Below, one piece after another: positions 8,606 to 17,386 of a stretch of 64,000 nucleotides of DNA. The stretch is from CAYMQB01 sp964392665 (GTDB lineage Bacteria > Hydrothermota > E44-bin80). Positions within the stretch are counted from its first letter, which is position 1. Every line of letters begins with the position of its first letter. The stretch covers positions 6,812 through 70,811 of the forward strand of contig CAYMQB010000010.1 in the NCBI GenBank assembly GCA_964392665.1, read 5' to 3'. The notes under the pieces are model-generated. The model was given only the letters and a program-made list of their open reading frames with translations. It did no database searches and was not told the DNA's origin. A program made the position numbers and the translations under genes.

Positions 8606-8634
8606 TTGACTGCATTGAGTTTATGTGTTACTAT
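8606..8634 (+). promoter_or_regulatory. sigma70-type promoter of the exopolysaccharide operon
   Basis: TTGACT (8606-8611), exactly 17 nt, TACTAT (8629-8634). The transcription start is expected near 8641, which gives a leader of about 164 nt before the Wzz start codon. Confidence 0.6.
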
Positions 8635-8640
8635 TTATGC

Positions 8641-8804
8641 GAGTAAAAATAAGGAGAGATGCGTATAGGCTCGTAAATGTTTGTGTCATAAATGAATTGA
8701 GATTTTCGGTTAAATGTGACACATATGTTGAATCGAGCCCGGTTGTTTCCGGGGACCCCAAAACGGGTCTCAGTTTTTTATCAAAAAGTTGAGTAGGAGA
8801 GAAA
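8641..8804 (+). ncRNA. structured 5' leader with intrinsic terminator (candidate riboswitch/attenuator)
   Basis: The leader of the Wzz operon folds by eye into nested and competing helices. An outer stem pairs GGCTCG (8668-8673) with CGAGCC (8734-8739). An inner 9-bp stem pairs 8682-8690 with 8715-8723, including one G-U. A small hairpin pairs CCCGG (8738-8742) with CCGGG (8749-8753) and competes with the outer stem. Then comes a terminator hairpin (8752-8771) with a T6 tail. The arrangement of aptamer-like nested stems followed by a terminator 25 nt before the start codon is that of a riboswitch or attenuator. I do not recognise any known class by its conserved bases. Confidence 0.55.
8752..8779 (+). 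terminator. intrinsic terminator inside the Wzz leader
   Basis: A 7-bp stem, GGGACCC (8752-8758) with GGGTCTC (8765-8771), containing one G-U pair, with loop CAAAAC. It is followed by CAG... then T6 at 8774-8779. It lies upstream of the operon's first start codon, so it would act as an attenuator rather than an operon end. Confidence 0.6.
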
Positions 8805-10043
8805 ATGAAAGATAAAGAAAAATTGGATTTCTGGATATTTCTTGAAACATTTTTTAAGTGGTGGAGAGTCATTGTGTTCAATGTTTTGATAATAACTCTT
8901 TTAACAGTGGTCATAAGTCTTGTGCTGCCAAAGAAGTGGGAGGCAACAACTGTCATTTTACCTCCATCGCTATCTTCGACTTCTTTGAATGTGGAAGATA
9001 TAGGTTCTACTTATGCATTAAGTTCGATGGCATTATCTGCTCTGCCTGGCATTATTTCGCCTTCCGATATTGTTGCTGGTGTATTACAAAGCGAAACAAT
9101 TAAGAAGAAAATTATTGACCGTTTTAACCTTATGAAAATTTTTAAGGCAAAGAGACTGGAGACGGCATTCAAGAAAGTTGACAAAATGACGAGTATTTCG
9201 GTTACAAAAGAACAAATGGTAAAAATCAAAGTTACAACAAGCAAGCCTCAGCTTTCAGCCGACATCGCAAATGCATATGTAGAGGAAATAGATAGATTTA
9301 ACAGGGATGTGTTGATGACAACAGGTAAGCAATTTAGGGTGTTTCTTGAAAAAAGGCTAAAAGAAGCTGAAGAAGAGTTAAAAACTGCCGCAGAATCATT
9401 GAAGTCATTTCAAGAAAAAAATAAGGTATTTTCACTTGAGGTTGAAACAAAAAAGTCTATTGAGTTGCTTGGCAGTCTTCAAGGCCAGATAATTGCAAAA
9501 AAGGTGCAACTGAATGCTTTGAAAAGTTACTCATATAAAGGTAATCCTGGAATTGTGAAACTGGAGAAAGATATTTCTGCTCTGGAGAAACAGTTGAAGG
9601 AACTTGAGTACGGAAAAGAGGTAAAAGACAAGAAAAAGAGAAAGGACTTTGGTGTTGGTTTTTCTTTTCCATTGAATGAAGTTCCAGAGATTGGATTAAA
9701 ACTAACAAAACTTGAGATGAATATTGAGGTGAAAAAAACAGTATATGCACTCTTGGCAGAACAGTATGAAAAAGCGAGAATTCTTGAATCAAAAGATACT
9801 CCAACAATCACGGTTCTTGACAAAGCACGGGCACCCGAGCTGCGAAATTTCCCTAAAAGAAAAAAAATGGTGGTTATCGCTTTTATACTGAGTGTATTCT
9901 ATGGATTTGGACTTGCGGTTGTGTGTGAGGTTTTGGAAAGAATTAAAAGTAGCCATGACAAGTATTATAGATTTTTCTCCATCGTTGACAAATTTCTCAC
10001 GGAAATAAGACCAATTTTAAGGAAGTTTAGGATAAAAAAATGA
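8805..10043 (+). CDS. Wzz/GumC-like chain-length determinant protein
   Basis: A 412-residue inner-membrane polysaccharide co-polymerase that sets chain length in Wzy-dependent synthesis. It has an N-terminal membrane helix (about residues 24-45), a long periplasmic coiled coil (about 170-290, rich in Lys/Glu/Leu), and a C-terminal helix near 350-372. The C-terminal helix is preceded by the Pro-rich stretch ARAPELRNFPKRKK typical of the family. There is no C-terminal tyrosine kinase, so it is the short Wzz type. TAGGAGAG precedes the ATG. It is the first gene of the operon, behind the structured leader, and overlaps the polymerase gene by ATGA. Confidence 0.88.
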   Translation: MKDKEKLDFWIFLETFFKWWRVIVFNVLIITLLTVVISLVLPKKWEATTVILPPSLSSTSLNVEDIGSTYALSSMALSALPGIISPSDIVAGVLQSETIKKKIIDRFNLMKIFKAKRLETAFKKVDKMTSISVTKEQMVKIKVTTSKPQLSADIANAYVEEIDRFNRDVLMTTGKQFRVFLEKRLKEAEEELKTAAESLKSFQEKNKVFSLEVETKKSIELLGSLQGQIIAKKVQLNALKSYSYKGNPGIVKLEKDISALEKQLKELEYGKEVKDKKKRKDFGVGFSFPLNEVPEIGLKLTKLEMNIEVKKTVYALLAEQYEKARILESKDTPTITVLDKARAPELRNFPKRKKMVVIAFILSVFYGFGLAVVCEVLERIKSSHDKYYRFFSIVDKFLTEIRPILRKFRIKK

Positions 10044-11506
10044 AACTGGCTGGATTTTGGAATTTCATTTTTCCCTTTGTCCCCGATAATAGAAAACAAG
10101 TATATTCATTTCTTATCTTCTTTATTATCTGTCTTCAGATATGTGCAATTTCACTGCTTTTTCTCGATATCTCTTTTTCTAAATTTCTTTTTGTTGCTGG
10201 TTTTCTACCGATTCTTATTCTGCTACTTTCGTCTGCGGAGAATTTCTTTATTTTTATTGTGATATACAGTTTCTGCTTTCACCTTGATTCTTATGCTCAT
10301 ATCTTCAAAGGAGTTATTTCCGTGAGACTATCGTGGAAAAATCTTTATGCTTTATACGCTATTTTTCTTGTATACTGGATTTTTTCAATAATTTTACGGA
10401 AAACAAAAGTGAGAATTGGAGCTTTAGGTTGGTCAATCATTATTTATGTGAGCATTGCTGTTCTTAGTTTTACTTACGGATTATTTAACGGATACTATTC
10501 AAGCATGGTGGCTCTACAGAGGAGCGAAATATTCCCTCAACTGATGTACCTTGGTTTTTTTGTCTTTATTACTACCAAATTGAGGCAGATAAACAGAAAA
10601 ATAATATTTGATTTTTTCCTTTTCGCTTCAACATTTATCGGTCTGCAACTTATTTATGCGTTTTCTAAGAATAGTATAGCTGCTTTCACGCGGATTAACA
10701 CAATTACTGTACAGATATCTTTGCTTGCTTTTCCTTATGTCCTTGGTATCTTCTACTTCACAAAAGGAATTAAGAGGAAAATTATCTTTCTAATTGCTTT
10801 ACTCCCTATATCGTTAGGTGTTCTTATTTCACTCCAGAGGAGTCTTTGGTTAGCGGTTATTGTAGTCTTTGTTGGTTCTCTTTTTATATACTTTTATAAG
10901 AAAGGATTTTCTTTTACCAAAATTGTCGGGCTATTAATTGCAGGAATAATAGGTTCTCTCGTTATGCTTACACTTGCGGTCTGGGGTTTATCAAGGATTA
11001 CTTCAGGTGCGGCAGTATTGGTTTTATTAAGACGATTTATAAGCCTTTCGAACATTCAATATCTTCAAGTTGATACTTCTGGTTTTGTTAGGATGACAGA
11101 GATAAGGCAAGCGTTATCGAAAATTCATGGAATTCAATGGTTTTTCGGACGAGGAATAGGGGATACTTTCTATTCTTTTCTTAGAACAAAGACAAAGACT
11201 TATTTCGATAATAGTTATGCGTGGGTGTTGTGGAAGATGGGTATCATCGGATTAATATCATTTCTAAGTATGTTTGTTATATTCTTTCGGAGAGCACTTT
11301 TTGTCCTGAGAAAATGTACTGACAAAAACGATTTAATACATACAATGACAATTTCGTTGAATATGCTTGGAATTATGATTTGTTCCCTTGGCAATGCTTC
11401 TTTGATACAGTTCAGATACATAATTGTCTGGTCAGTTTCAATGGCAATGATGGAAATTATTTACAGAAAATATAAATATGAAACTTCTGCTAACCTGCTC
11501 AAATGA
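10040..11506 (+). CDS. O-antigen polymerase/ligase-like membrane protein (Wzy-like)
   Basis: A 488-residue protein with about 12 hydrophobic helices and one large polar loop near residues 330-390 (around TSGFVRMTEIRQAL and WFFGRGIGDTF). This is the topology and loop signature of the O-antigen ligase/Wzy polymerase superfamily. These proteins join undecaprenyl-linked repeat units in the periplasm. It overlaps wzz by four bases and the next gene by 29 bases. Ligase and polymerase cannot be separated by sequence alone. The neighbouring chain-length regulator and Wzx flippase favour polymerase. Confidence 0.8.
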   Translation: MKLAGFWNFIFPFVPDNRKQVYSFLIFFIICLQICAISLLFLDISFSKFLFVAGFLPILILLLSSAENFFIFIVIYSFCFHLDSYAHIFKGVISVRLSWKNLYALYAIFLVYWIFSIILRKTKVRIGALGWSIIIYVSIAVLSFTYGLFNGYYSSMVALQRSEIFPQLMYLGFFVFITTKLRQINRKIIFDFFLFASTFIGLQLIYAFSKNSIAAFTRINTITVQISLLAFPYVLGIFYFTKGIKRKIIFLIALLPISLGVLISLQRSLWLAVIVVFVGSLFIYFYKKGFSFTKIVGLLIAGIIGSLVMLTLAVWGLSRITSGAAVLVLLRRFISLSNIQYLQVDTSGFVRMTEIRQALSKIHGIQWFFGRGIGDTFYSFLRTKTKTYFDNSYAWVLWKMGIIGLISFLSMFVIFFRRALFVLRKCTDKNDLIHTMTISLNMLGIMICSLGNASLIQFRYIIVWSVSMAMMEIIYRKYKYETSANLLK

Positions 11507-12515
11507 ACATCCTGGGGTAAAGACTCATCTTCTTCAACTGAAAAAAGTCTGGGGAAACAATTCTGTTTTTTATCCAGTAGAAGAACTCGTAACTTTTTAT
11601 CCCGATTATCGAAAAACGAAAATAAAGGTGCCAAAAGTAAAGAGTCTTCTAAAAACAATATCAAGACTTCGTTTCTCCCGCAAATGTTTGGATTTTGGAG
11701 ATAATATCATTTTAGGAAGCTGGAAAGTTTATTATTCTGAAATCATTAAAAAATTAAATAAACTGGGTATACGACCAAGTATTTTGTGGTGTAGTACTCT
11801 TGGGCAAAGTGAAATGACCTGGAAGGCTGAACTCGAGCCGCTTAACAAGATATTTGAGCTGTTAAAAAAGGGAGCCATACGTTACTTGCTTGTTCCAGAA
11901 AAAACATACGAGTCATTGCGATTCATCAATAATGTTGAATATCTTCCGCATCCTCTTGATTTATCTACACCTTTGAAATTCAAGGAAATCAATCTCTGGG
12001 GGAAAAATATTGACCTTTTCATGGAAGCCAGACCAGGGAAAAATGTTCTTCAGCAGTTGGCAGCACAAAAATACACGAAATCAGCTTTTCGTTTACATAC
12101 TAACATAAGAAATGACACAGTTCTCAGTATTGCGCGGAAACTCAATCTTTCGTTTATTCAATATCCTTGGTTAGCGGAAAAGGAATACTATGGATTAATA
12201 AAAGCAATGGATTTAAGTTTGCAGGTAACCTGGACAGAAAGTTTTAACTATGCAGTTTGTGAGAGAATGATTCTTGGAATCCCAACGCTTGTTTCCTCTG
12301 AAATATTTCTTGTTAGCAAAGACGCTTTTCTTAAAAAATATCTTGTTGTTAAAACTCCTGATTCTCCCAGTGTAATCGCAAAAAAGATAGACTTTCTTTT
12401 TCACAATCAAAGCTTAAGAGCGGAAATTAAGCATCGGGGGAAAGAAAGAGTCAAAACTATTGGGAGAAGATATAACAGGATGGTCAGAGATCAGATAAAA
12501 ATCCTTTTTAGTTAA
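11478..12515 (+). CDS. glycosyltransferase-like protein (GT-B fold, divergent)
   Basis: A 345-residue protein without a strong family signature. The C-terminal half carries the pattern of a GT4-type sugar-nucleotide-binding domain: YYGLIKAMDLSLQVTWTESF, then AVCERMILGIPTLVSS. This resembles the usual segment that places an acidic residue next to the donor phosphate. The N-terminal half is unusual and begins with a short strand (KLLLTCSNEH). It starts 29 bases before the polymerase stop and ends two bases before the flippase. Its place in the operon supports a sugar-transfer role, but donor and acceptor are unknown. Confidence 0.6.
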   Translation: MKLLLTCSNEHPGVKTHLLQLKKVWGNNSVFYPVEELVTFYPDYRKTKIKVPKVKSLLKTISRLRFSRKCLDFGDNIILGSWKVYYSEIIKKLNKLGIRPSILWCSTLGQSEMTWKAELEPLNKIFELLKKGAIRYLLVPEKTYESLRFINNVEYLPHPLDLSTPLKFKEINLWGKNIDLFMEARPGKNVLQQLAAQKYTKSAFRLHTNIRNDTVLSIARKLNLSFIQYPWLAEKEYYGLIKAMDLSLQVTWTESFNYAVCERMILGIPTLVSSEIFLVSKDAFLKKYLVVKTPDSPSVIAKKIDFLFHNQSLRAEIKHRGKERVKTIGRRYNRMVRDQIKILFS

Positions 12516-12517
12516 TT

Positions 12518-13972
12518 ATGTATACGGAAATTAAAAAATTAGTAAAACATTCAAGCATATATTCTTTTGGGAGTTTAAGTGGACACATTCTCTCGTTTCT
12601 TTTGTTACCGGTATATACAAGATTGCTCACGACAGAAGAGTATGGAATTCTTGCAATAATAGGAGTGTTCCGCACAATTGTTCAAAGAGTAGTAAATCTA
12701 GGGACTCAGTCTTCGGTTGTCAAAGTATATTTTGAAGTGGACAACACAGAAAAGAGGAAAGAAGTCACCTCAACTGCTTTTATTTTCCTCACAGTTATTG
12801 CGGGTATTTTTACACTTTGGTTCTGGCTTTTCAGGGAGAAATTATCAATATTTTTGCTTGATTCACCGCATTTTAGTTTTCTATTCTCTTTCGCTCTCAT
12901 TACATCGTTCTTTTATATAATTAAAACTGTTCCTCTTTCAGTTTTTCGTGCTCAGGGACGAGCATTCACCTACACAATATTTGCTTTTCTCACGCTTGTT
13001 TTGGGACTTTTATTCAATATTATTTTTGTAATTATCTTCCGCGAAAATGTAACAGGGATACTCAAAAGCTCTTTACTCAGTCACGTCATAGTTTTTGTAC
13101 TGGTTCTCATTCCTTTTTGGAAGAACTTTGTGTTTAAGTTCAAAAAAGAATATTTGTCACGAATGTTGAGTTTTGGTTTGCCAATAGTTCCGTCAGGCCT
13201 TGCTATCTGGATATTGACGCTACTCGACAGATATTTTCTTAAAGTCTTTGCTGATATGGAAACAGTTGGTATTTATTCACTTGGGTATAAAATAGCAACA
13301 ATAATGAGTATGCTGGTTATTGTCCCATTCTCAATGGCATGGAGTCCACTTATGCTAAGATGGTATAAGCAGAAAAAGGCGAAAGAACTCTTTACTAAAA
13401 CATTTAAGTATTTTTCAGTTTTTGGATTTTTCCTTGTTCTTGCAATTTCACTTTTTTCAAAAGATATTATTCATGTTATGACAACACCAGCTTTTTTTGA
13501 TGCATATAAAATTGTATATTTTATAACTCTTGCTTATCTTTTTCAGGGATTCTATATGATATTTACTACAGGGTGTACTTTCGTAAGGAAGACCTATTAT
13601 TTCCCTATTGCCACAGGAGTGGCTGCCGGATTGAACACAATTTTAAACATACTGTTAATTCCAAAATATCAAATGATAGGAGCCGCAGTTGCGACTGTAT
13701 TTTCCTATTTGGTTATGACTATACTTATGTATTTATTTTCTGAAAAATATTACCACATTCCGTTTGAATTCAACATTAGCCTAAAAATTTTCTTTGTTAC
13801 GACAGTTCTTTATATTGCCGGATTATTCATTGGAGGCAAACTTGTGACTATTGTTGTTATTAAGCTCATGCTTCTTGTTGGTTTTTTTGTGTTTCTTTTC
13901 TTATTCAAGGTTTTTAACAATCAAGAAATTGCTTATGCAAAGGCGTTTTTGAGAAAGAGGAAAAGCGTATGA
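12518..13972 (+). CDS. Wzx-type polysaccharide flippase
   Basis: A 484-residue membrane protein of the MOP/PST superfamily with 13-14 hydrophobic helices. The N-terminus (KHSSIYSFGSLSGHILSFLLLPVYTRLLTTEEYG) is the usual opening of Wzx/RfbX flippases, with the conserved YTR and EYG. The family moves undecaprenyl-linked oligosaccharide from the cytoplasmic to the periplasmic face. It starts two bases after the previous stop, and its own end overlaps the next glycosyltransferase by ATGA. It completes the Wzx/Wzy/Wzz trio of this operon. Confidence 0.9.
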   Translation: MYTEIKKLVKHSSIYSFGSLSGHILSFLLLPVYTRLLTTEEYGILAIIGVFRTIVQRVVNLGTQSSVVKVYFEVDNTEKRKEVTSTAFIFLTVIAGIFTLWFWLFREKLSIFLLDSPHFSFLFSFALITSFFYIIKTVPLSVFRAQGRAFTYTIFAFLTLVLGLLFNIIFVIIFRENVTGILKSSLLSHVIVFVLVLIPFWKNFVFKFKKEYLSRMLSFGLPIVPSGLAIWILTLLDRYFLKVFADMETVGIYSLGYKIATIMSMLVIVPFSMAWSPLMLRWYKQKKAKELFTKTFKYFSVFGFFLVLAISLFSKDIIHVMTTPAFFDAYKIVYFITLAYLFQGFYMIFTTGCTFVRKTYYFPIATGVAAGLNTILNILLIPKYQMIGAAVATVFSYLVMTILMYLFSEKYYHIPFEFNISLKIFFVTTVLYIAGLFIGGKLVTIVVIKLMLLVGFFVFLFLFKVFNNQEIAYAKAFLRKRKSV

Positions 13973-15315
13973 AAATTTTGCAAGTCACGATAGGTTTTCC
14001 GCCCTATCAAACTGGAGGAACTGACCATCTTTCTTACTTGTTATCTTTTGGACTTGAACAAAAAGATGATGTAGAGTTATATGTTTTATCTGGAAGGTTG
14101 CCGAGAGATTACACGGCTGATATAGAGAGCGAAATATTTGAAAATATGAGAGTTCGGCGTGTTCATTCCTCACGGAGAAAATTCCTCGAAAGTAGAGTTC
14201 CTAATGTAGAAATATCAACCTATAAAAATCTCTACTACGAAGGATTGTTTGAGAAATTTATAAAAGAGCTTAAACCAGATATAGTTCACTTTCAGCATAC
14301 AATAGAACTATCTACTTCACTAATACATATCGCCAAACGGTATGCCAATAAAACAATAGTTTCATTACAGGATTTTTGGTATTTTTGTCCTCGTATTCAT
14401 TTGTTGAAGCTTGATGGGGCGGTTTGCAGCGGTCCCGAATTCGGATTCAATTGTTACTATTGTAGAACCAAAAATAATGTTAGTTGTCGAGGATTGCACA
14501 CATATAAGAGTTCTCGTGGTAAGATTATCTCGAAAATCCCGTTACCTATAAAAACATTCCTGAAAGATAGAATTCAGAGAAAACAGTATTATAGAACTGA
14601 AAGAGAATACGGTAAAATATTGCCTTTTATTTCCAGATATTATTATGTTATGGAAACATTAAAAAGCGCAGATTATATTCTTTCGCCATCACGGTTCTTG
14701 AAGGAATCATATGTTAAGATCGCGAAAATTAATCCTTCGTCTGTTCTGACGATTCCGCTTGGTATTGTTCCATTTAGCATTAAGAAGAAAAATTCGTTTT
14801 CAAAACCTGTTTGCTTTGGTTTTGCTGGTTCACCTTCAAAGCATAAGGGTTCACAACTCTTATTTGATGTTTTCAAGAAAATTCCTGAGGATAAGGCAAA
14901 GCTTGAAATCTGGGGGAAAGGTTGGGAAGCTTTCTCTAAAAAAGCAAGATTATCAAAAAACATCGATTTTAAGGGAGAATATACCCATAGGAATATTGGT
15001 GAAGTTTTTTCTTCATTTGATGTATTGGTTATTCCATCTATTTGGGGAGAAACATTTTCCTTCGTTGCTCACGAAGCATTCTATGCGAAAATGCCCGTGA
15101 TAGCTTCAAATATTGGTGTTTTTCCGGATATAATCCAGGACGCGAAGAATGGTTTCCTCTTCAATGTAAACGATAGCGAATCACTGTTAAAAAGTATTAA
15201 TATAATAGTTGAGAATCCTGAGATGATAAAGAAACTGTCAAAAAACATAGAGAAGCCAAAATCTGCAGAAGAATATGTAGATGAAATTTTCAGTATGTAC
15301 AAGAACATATTGTGA
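13969..15315 (+). CDS. GT4 glycosyltransferase with cysteine cluster
   Basis: A 448-residue GT-B glycosyltransferase. The N-terminal Rossmann domain opens with MKILQVTIGFPPYQTGGTDHL, in which the glycine loop binds the acceptor side. The C-terminal domain has the GT4 pattern FGFAGSPSKHKGSQLLFDVF and SIWGETFSFVAHEAFYAKMP, which includes the donor-contacting Glu. Between residues about 139 and 170 there is an insertion with five cysteines (C-P-R, VCSGP, NCYYC, SC). It could bind a metal and is seen in a subset of exopolysaccharide GT4 enzymes. Overlaps with both neighbours show tight operon packing. Confidence 0.85.
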   Translation: MKILQVTIGFPPYQTGGTDHLSYLLSFGLEQKDDVELYVLSGRLPRDYTADIESEIFENMRVRRVHSSRRKFLESRVPNVEISTYKNLYYEGLFEKFIKELKPDIVHFQHTIELSTSLIHIAKRYANKTIVSLQDFWYFCPRIHLLKLDGAVCSGPEFGFNCYYCRTKNNVSCRGLHTYKSSRGKIISKIPLPIKTFLKDRIQRKQYYRTEREYGKILPFISRYYYVMETLKSADYILSPSRFLKESYVKIAKINPSSVLTIPLGIVPFSIKKKNSFSKPVCFGFAGSPSKHKGSQLLFDVFKKIPEDKAKLEIWGKGWEAFSKKARLSKNIDFKGEYTHRNIGEVFSSFDVLVIPSIWGETFSFVAHEAFYAKMPVIASNIGVFPDIIQDAKNGFLFNVNDSESLLKSINIIVENPEMIKKLSKNIEKPKSAEEYVDEIFSMYKNIL

Positions 15316-16187
15316 CAATGTTATCCGTAGTTGTTGTAAATTGGAATACGAGAAACATCCTCTTTAAATGTTTACAGTTGTTAGAAAAAGAAAGGGTTGA
15401 TGAAATCATAGTAGTTGATAACGCTTCCTCTGATGGTAGTGTGATGATGTTAAAGGATCACTTCGAGGGAATTCATGTTATTGAGAACAAGAAGAATGTT
15501 GGTTTTGCCAAAGCAGCAAATGTGGGAATCAGATATTCCTCGGGCAACTTGATCTTGCTAATCAATTCTGATATATTTGTTAAAAAGGGTGCGATTGAGC
15601 AGATAAAGAGATTCATGGAAAACAATATGGATGTAGAAATTTCTTCTCCTTTGTTATATTCGGAAGATGGGGAGGAAATTGAAAACCACCGCCCTATTCC
15701 AAACTTGACATATATGTTGTTGAATTACTCATTTGCGTTACGACTTTTCCCTTTTTTGATTGTGTTTGTTCCAAAATACCTACAGGGGGCTGCATTGGTT
15801 TTTAGAAAAACGTTTTTTAAGAAAGTTGGCTTGTTAGACGAAAGATTTTTCTTCTACGCAGAGGATGTGGATTTATGCCTTCGAACGAAAAAAAAAGGAT
15901 TAAAAATAGGTATCATACCAACGGCAAAAGCAGTTCACCTTTGTGGTGGTAGTTCAAAAAGAGTGTCAAAAGAAAAGTACTATCTCAAGAATATTGAATC
16001 GAATCTGCAATTGTTTGAGAAATATTATCCTAAATTAGTAAATTTCTTTATTAAAAAACTTATTATAACCCATTTTGCTATTAGAAACATTTTCAATTCC
16101 TTCATCTCACTTTCATATGTAGATGGAAAGGAGATAGAAAAAAAGATGTGTTTCTACAGACAAATAATGGATATATGCAGAAAATAA
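15312..16187 (+). CDS. GT2-family glycosyltransferase
   Basis: A 291-residue GT-A enzyme of the rhamnosyltransferase-like GT2 group. It opens with LSVVVVNWNTRNILFKCL. The nucleotide-binding VDNASSDGS is at about residues 37-45, and the DxD-type element is in LLINSDIFVKKGAI. The acceptor loop LQGAALVFRKTFFKKVG is followed by the ED pair in FYAEDVDLCLR. A basic C-terminal tail suggests peripheral attachment to the membrane. It starts inside the preceding stop region and is followed by an overlapping GT4 gene. The sugar donor cannot be deduced. Confidence 0.87.
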   Translation: MTMLSVVVVNWNTRNILFKCLQLLEKERVDEIIVVDNASSDGSVMMLKDHFEGIHVIENKKNVGFAKAANVGIRYSSGNLILLINSDIFVKKGAIEQIKRFMENNMDVEISSPLLYSEDGEEIENHRPIPNLTYMLLNYSFALRLFPFLIVFVPKYLQGAALVFRKTFFKKVGLLDERFFFYAEDVDLCLRTKKKGLKIGIIPTAKAVHLCGGSSKRVSKEKYYLKNIESNLQLFEKYYPKLVNFFIKKLIITHFAIRNIFNSFISLSYVDGKEIEKKMCFYRQIMDICRK

Positions 16188-17335
16188 AAGTAGCAATGGT
16201 TGATGATAGATACAGAATGTATCGAAATGATCTTGTAAAAGCATTAGATAAAACCAGTGTTTCTATAACTGTTATTTCTCCATATAATGATAAGGATTCC
16301 GGTATAATAAGGGGGGGTAAATGGCTTACCCCTATCTCGAAATATAAATCCTATCTTAGAGTAAGACCACTGAGAGTGTTAAGCTACTTTCTTATCAGAG
16401 AAAACAATATTTTATTAAGAGATAAATTTATTGATGAATTAAAACCGACAGTAATACATATGCAAGGAATATCCTTTCCATTGCTTGAATTATTGGTGGG
16501 GAAGGCATTTGATATTCCCAAAGTTATAACTGTGCACAATATTTTTCCTCATGAGAAGTCATTATATAATTTGTACAATTATCCTCAAGTGGTTAAAAAA
16601 GCCTATGACAAAATGGGATTTAATGCTTTTGTTGTTCATTCAGAGATACTTAGAAAGAGACTGTGTTCATTTTATCCACCAAGTTGTCAACGAATAAACG
16701 TAATTCCGCACGGATGCAATGGAGAGGTGAAAATTGTGAAAAAGAAGGAAGCGAGAAACGCACTCAATTTGTCTAAAGATATTTATCCCTTAATCCTATT
16801 TTTGGGTGGTATTCGAAGGTATAAAGGATTAAAATATCTCATAAACGCTTTACCTCATCTATTTAAAGATTATCCTAAAGGGAAACTCATAATTGCTGGA
16901 AGGCCTATGTATGAGAAATTCAGCAGATATAATATGATTATAAGGAAGATGAAGCTTGAGGATAAAATAATACTAAGAATTGGTTATATACCTGAAGAAG
17001 AGGCAAACTTTTATTTTCAGGCAGCAGATTTAACTGTTTTGCCATATACAAGATTTACCGCACAGAGCGGAGTACTTCTACGTGCATACGCTAATCAGTG
17101 TCCTGTGGTTGTAACCGATGTTGGTGCAATGGGTGAGTTGGTAAGAGAAGATTCAACAGGTATTGTTGTACCACCAGAATCAAGCAAAGCCCTCGAAGGT
17201 GGCATATTGGAGATCTTATCGGATAGAGTAATGCAGGAGAAGGTAAAACGAAATATGAAAGCCGCTGTTCAAGAGAAGTATAACTGGGAAAAAATTGCAG
17301 AAGAGACCGTTGCACTATATAATCAAGTCCTCTAA
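16175..17335 (+). CDS. GT4-family glycosyltransferase
   Basis: A 386-residue GT-B glycosyltransferase. The ATG at 16175 is preferred; a GTG at 16148 would add nine residues and deepen the overlap with the previous gene. N-terminal strand IKVAMVDDRYR. The segment TVIHMQGISFPLLELL and VITVHNIFPHEKS give the usual His near the acceptor. The C-terminal domain shows FLGGIRRYKGLKYLINAL and VLPYTRFTAQSGVLLRAYA, then VVTDVGAMGELV. These are the standard GT4 donor-site segments. It is the fourth glycosyl-transfer gene of the operon. Confidence 0.84.
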   Translation: MQKIKVAMVDDRYRMYRNDLVKALDKTSVSITVISPYNDKDSGIIRGGKWLTPISKYKSYLRVRPLRVLSYFLIRENNILLRDKFIDELKPTVIHMQGISFPLLELLVGKAFDIPKVITVHNIFPHEKSLYNLYNYPQVVKKAYDKMGFNAFVVHSEILRKRLCSFYPPSCQRINVIPHGCNGEVKIVKKKEARNALNLSKDIYPLILFLGGIRRYKGLKYLINALPHLFKDYPKGKLIIAGRPMYEKFSRYNMIIRKMKLEDKIILRIGYIPEEEANFYFQAADLTVLPYTRFTAQSGVLLRAYANQCPVVVTDVGAMGELVREDSTGIVVPPESSKALEGGILEILSDRVMQEKVKRNMKAAVQEKYNWEKIAEETVALYNQVL

Positions 17336-17386
17336 TATTTTGTTTCAAAGGGATTGCAAGGTTAGTGGAATATTGTTAACAAGATC

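Noticed and set aside
8621..8956. Antisense reading frame across the Wzz leader and start
   Set aside because: It overlaps the structured leader and the Wzz coding region, has no family similarity and no start signals.
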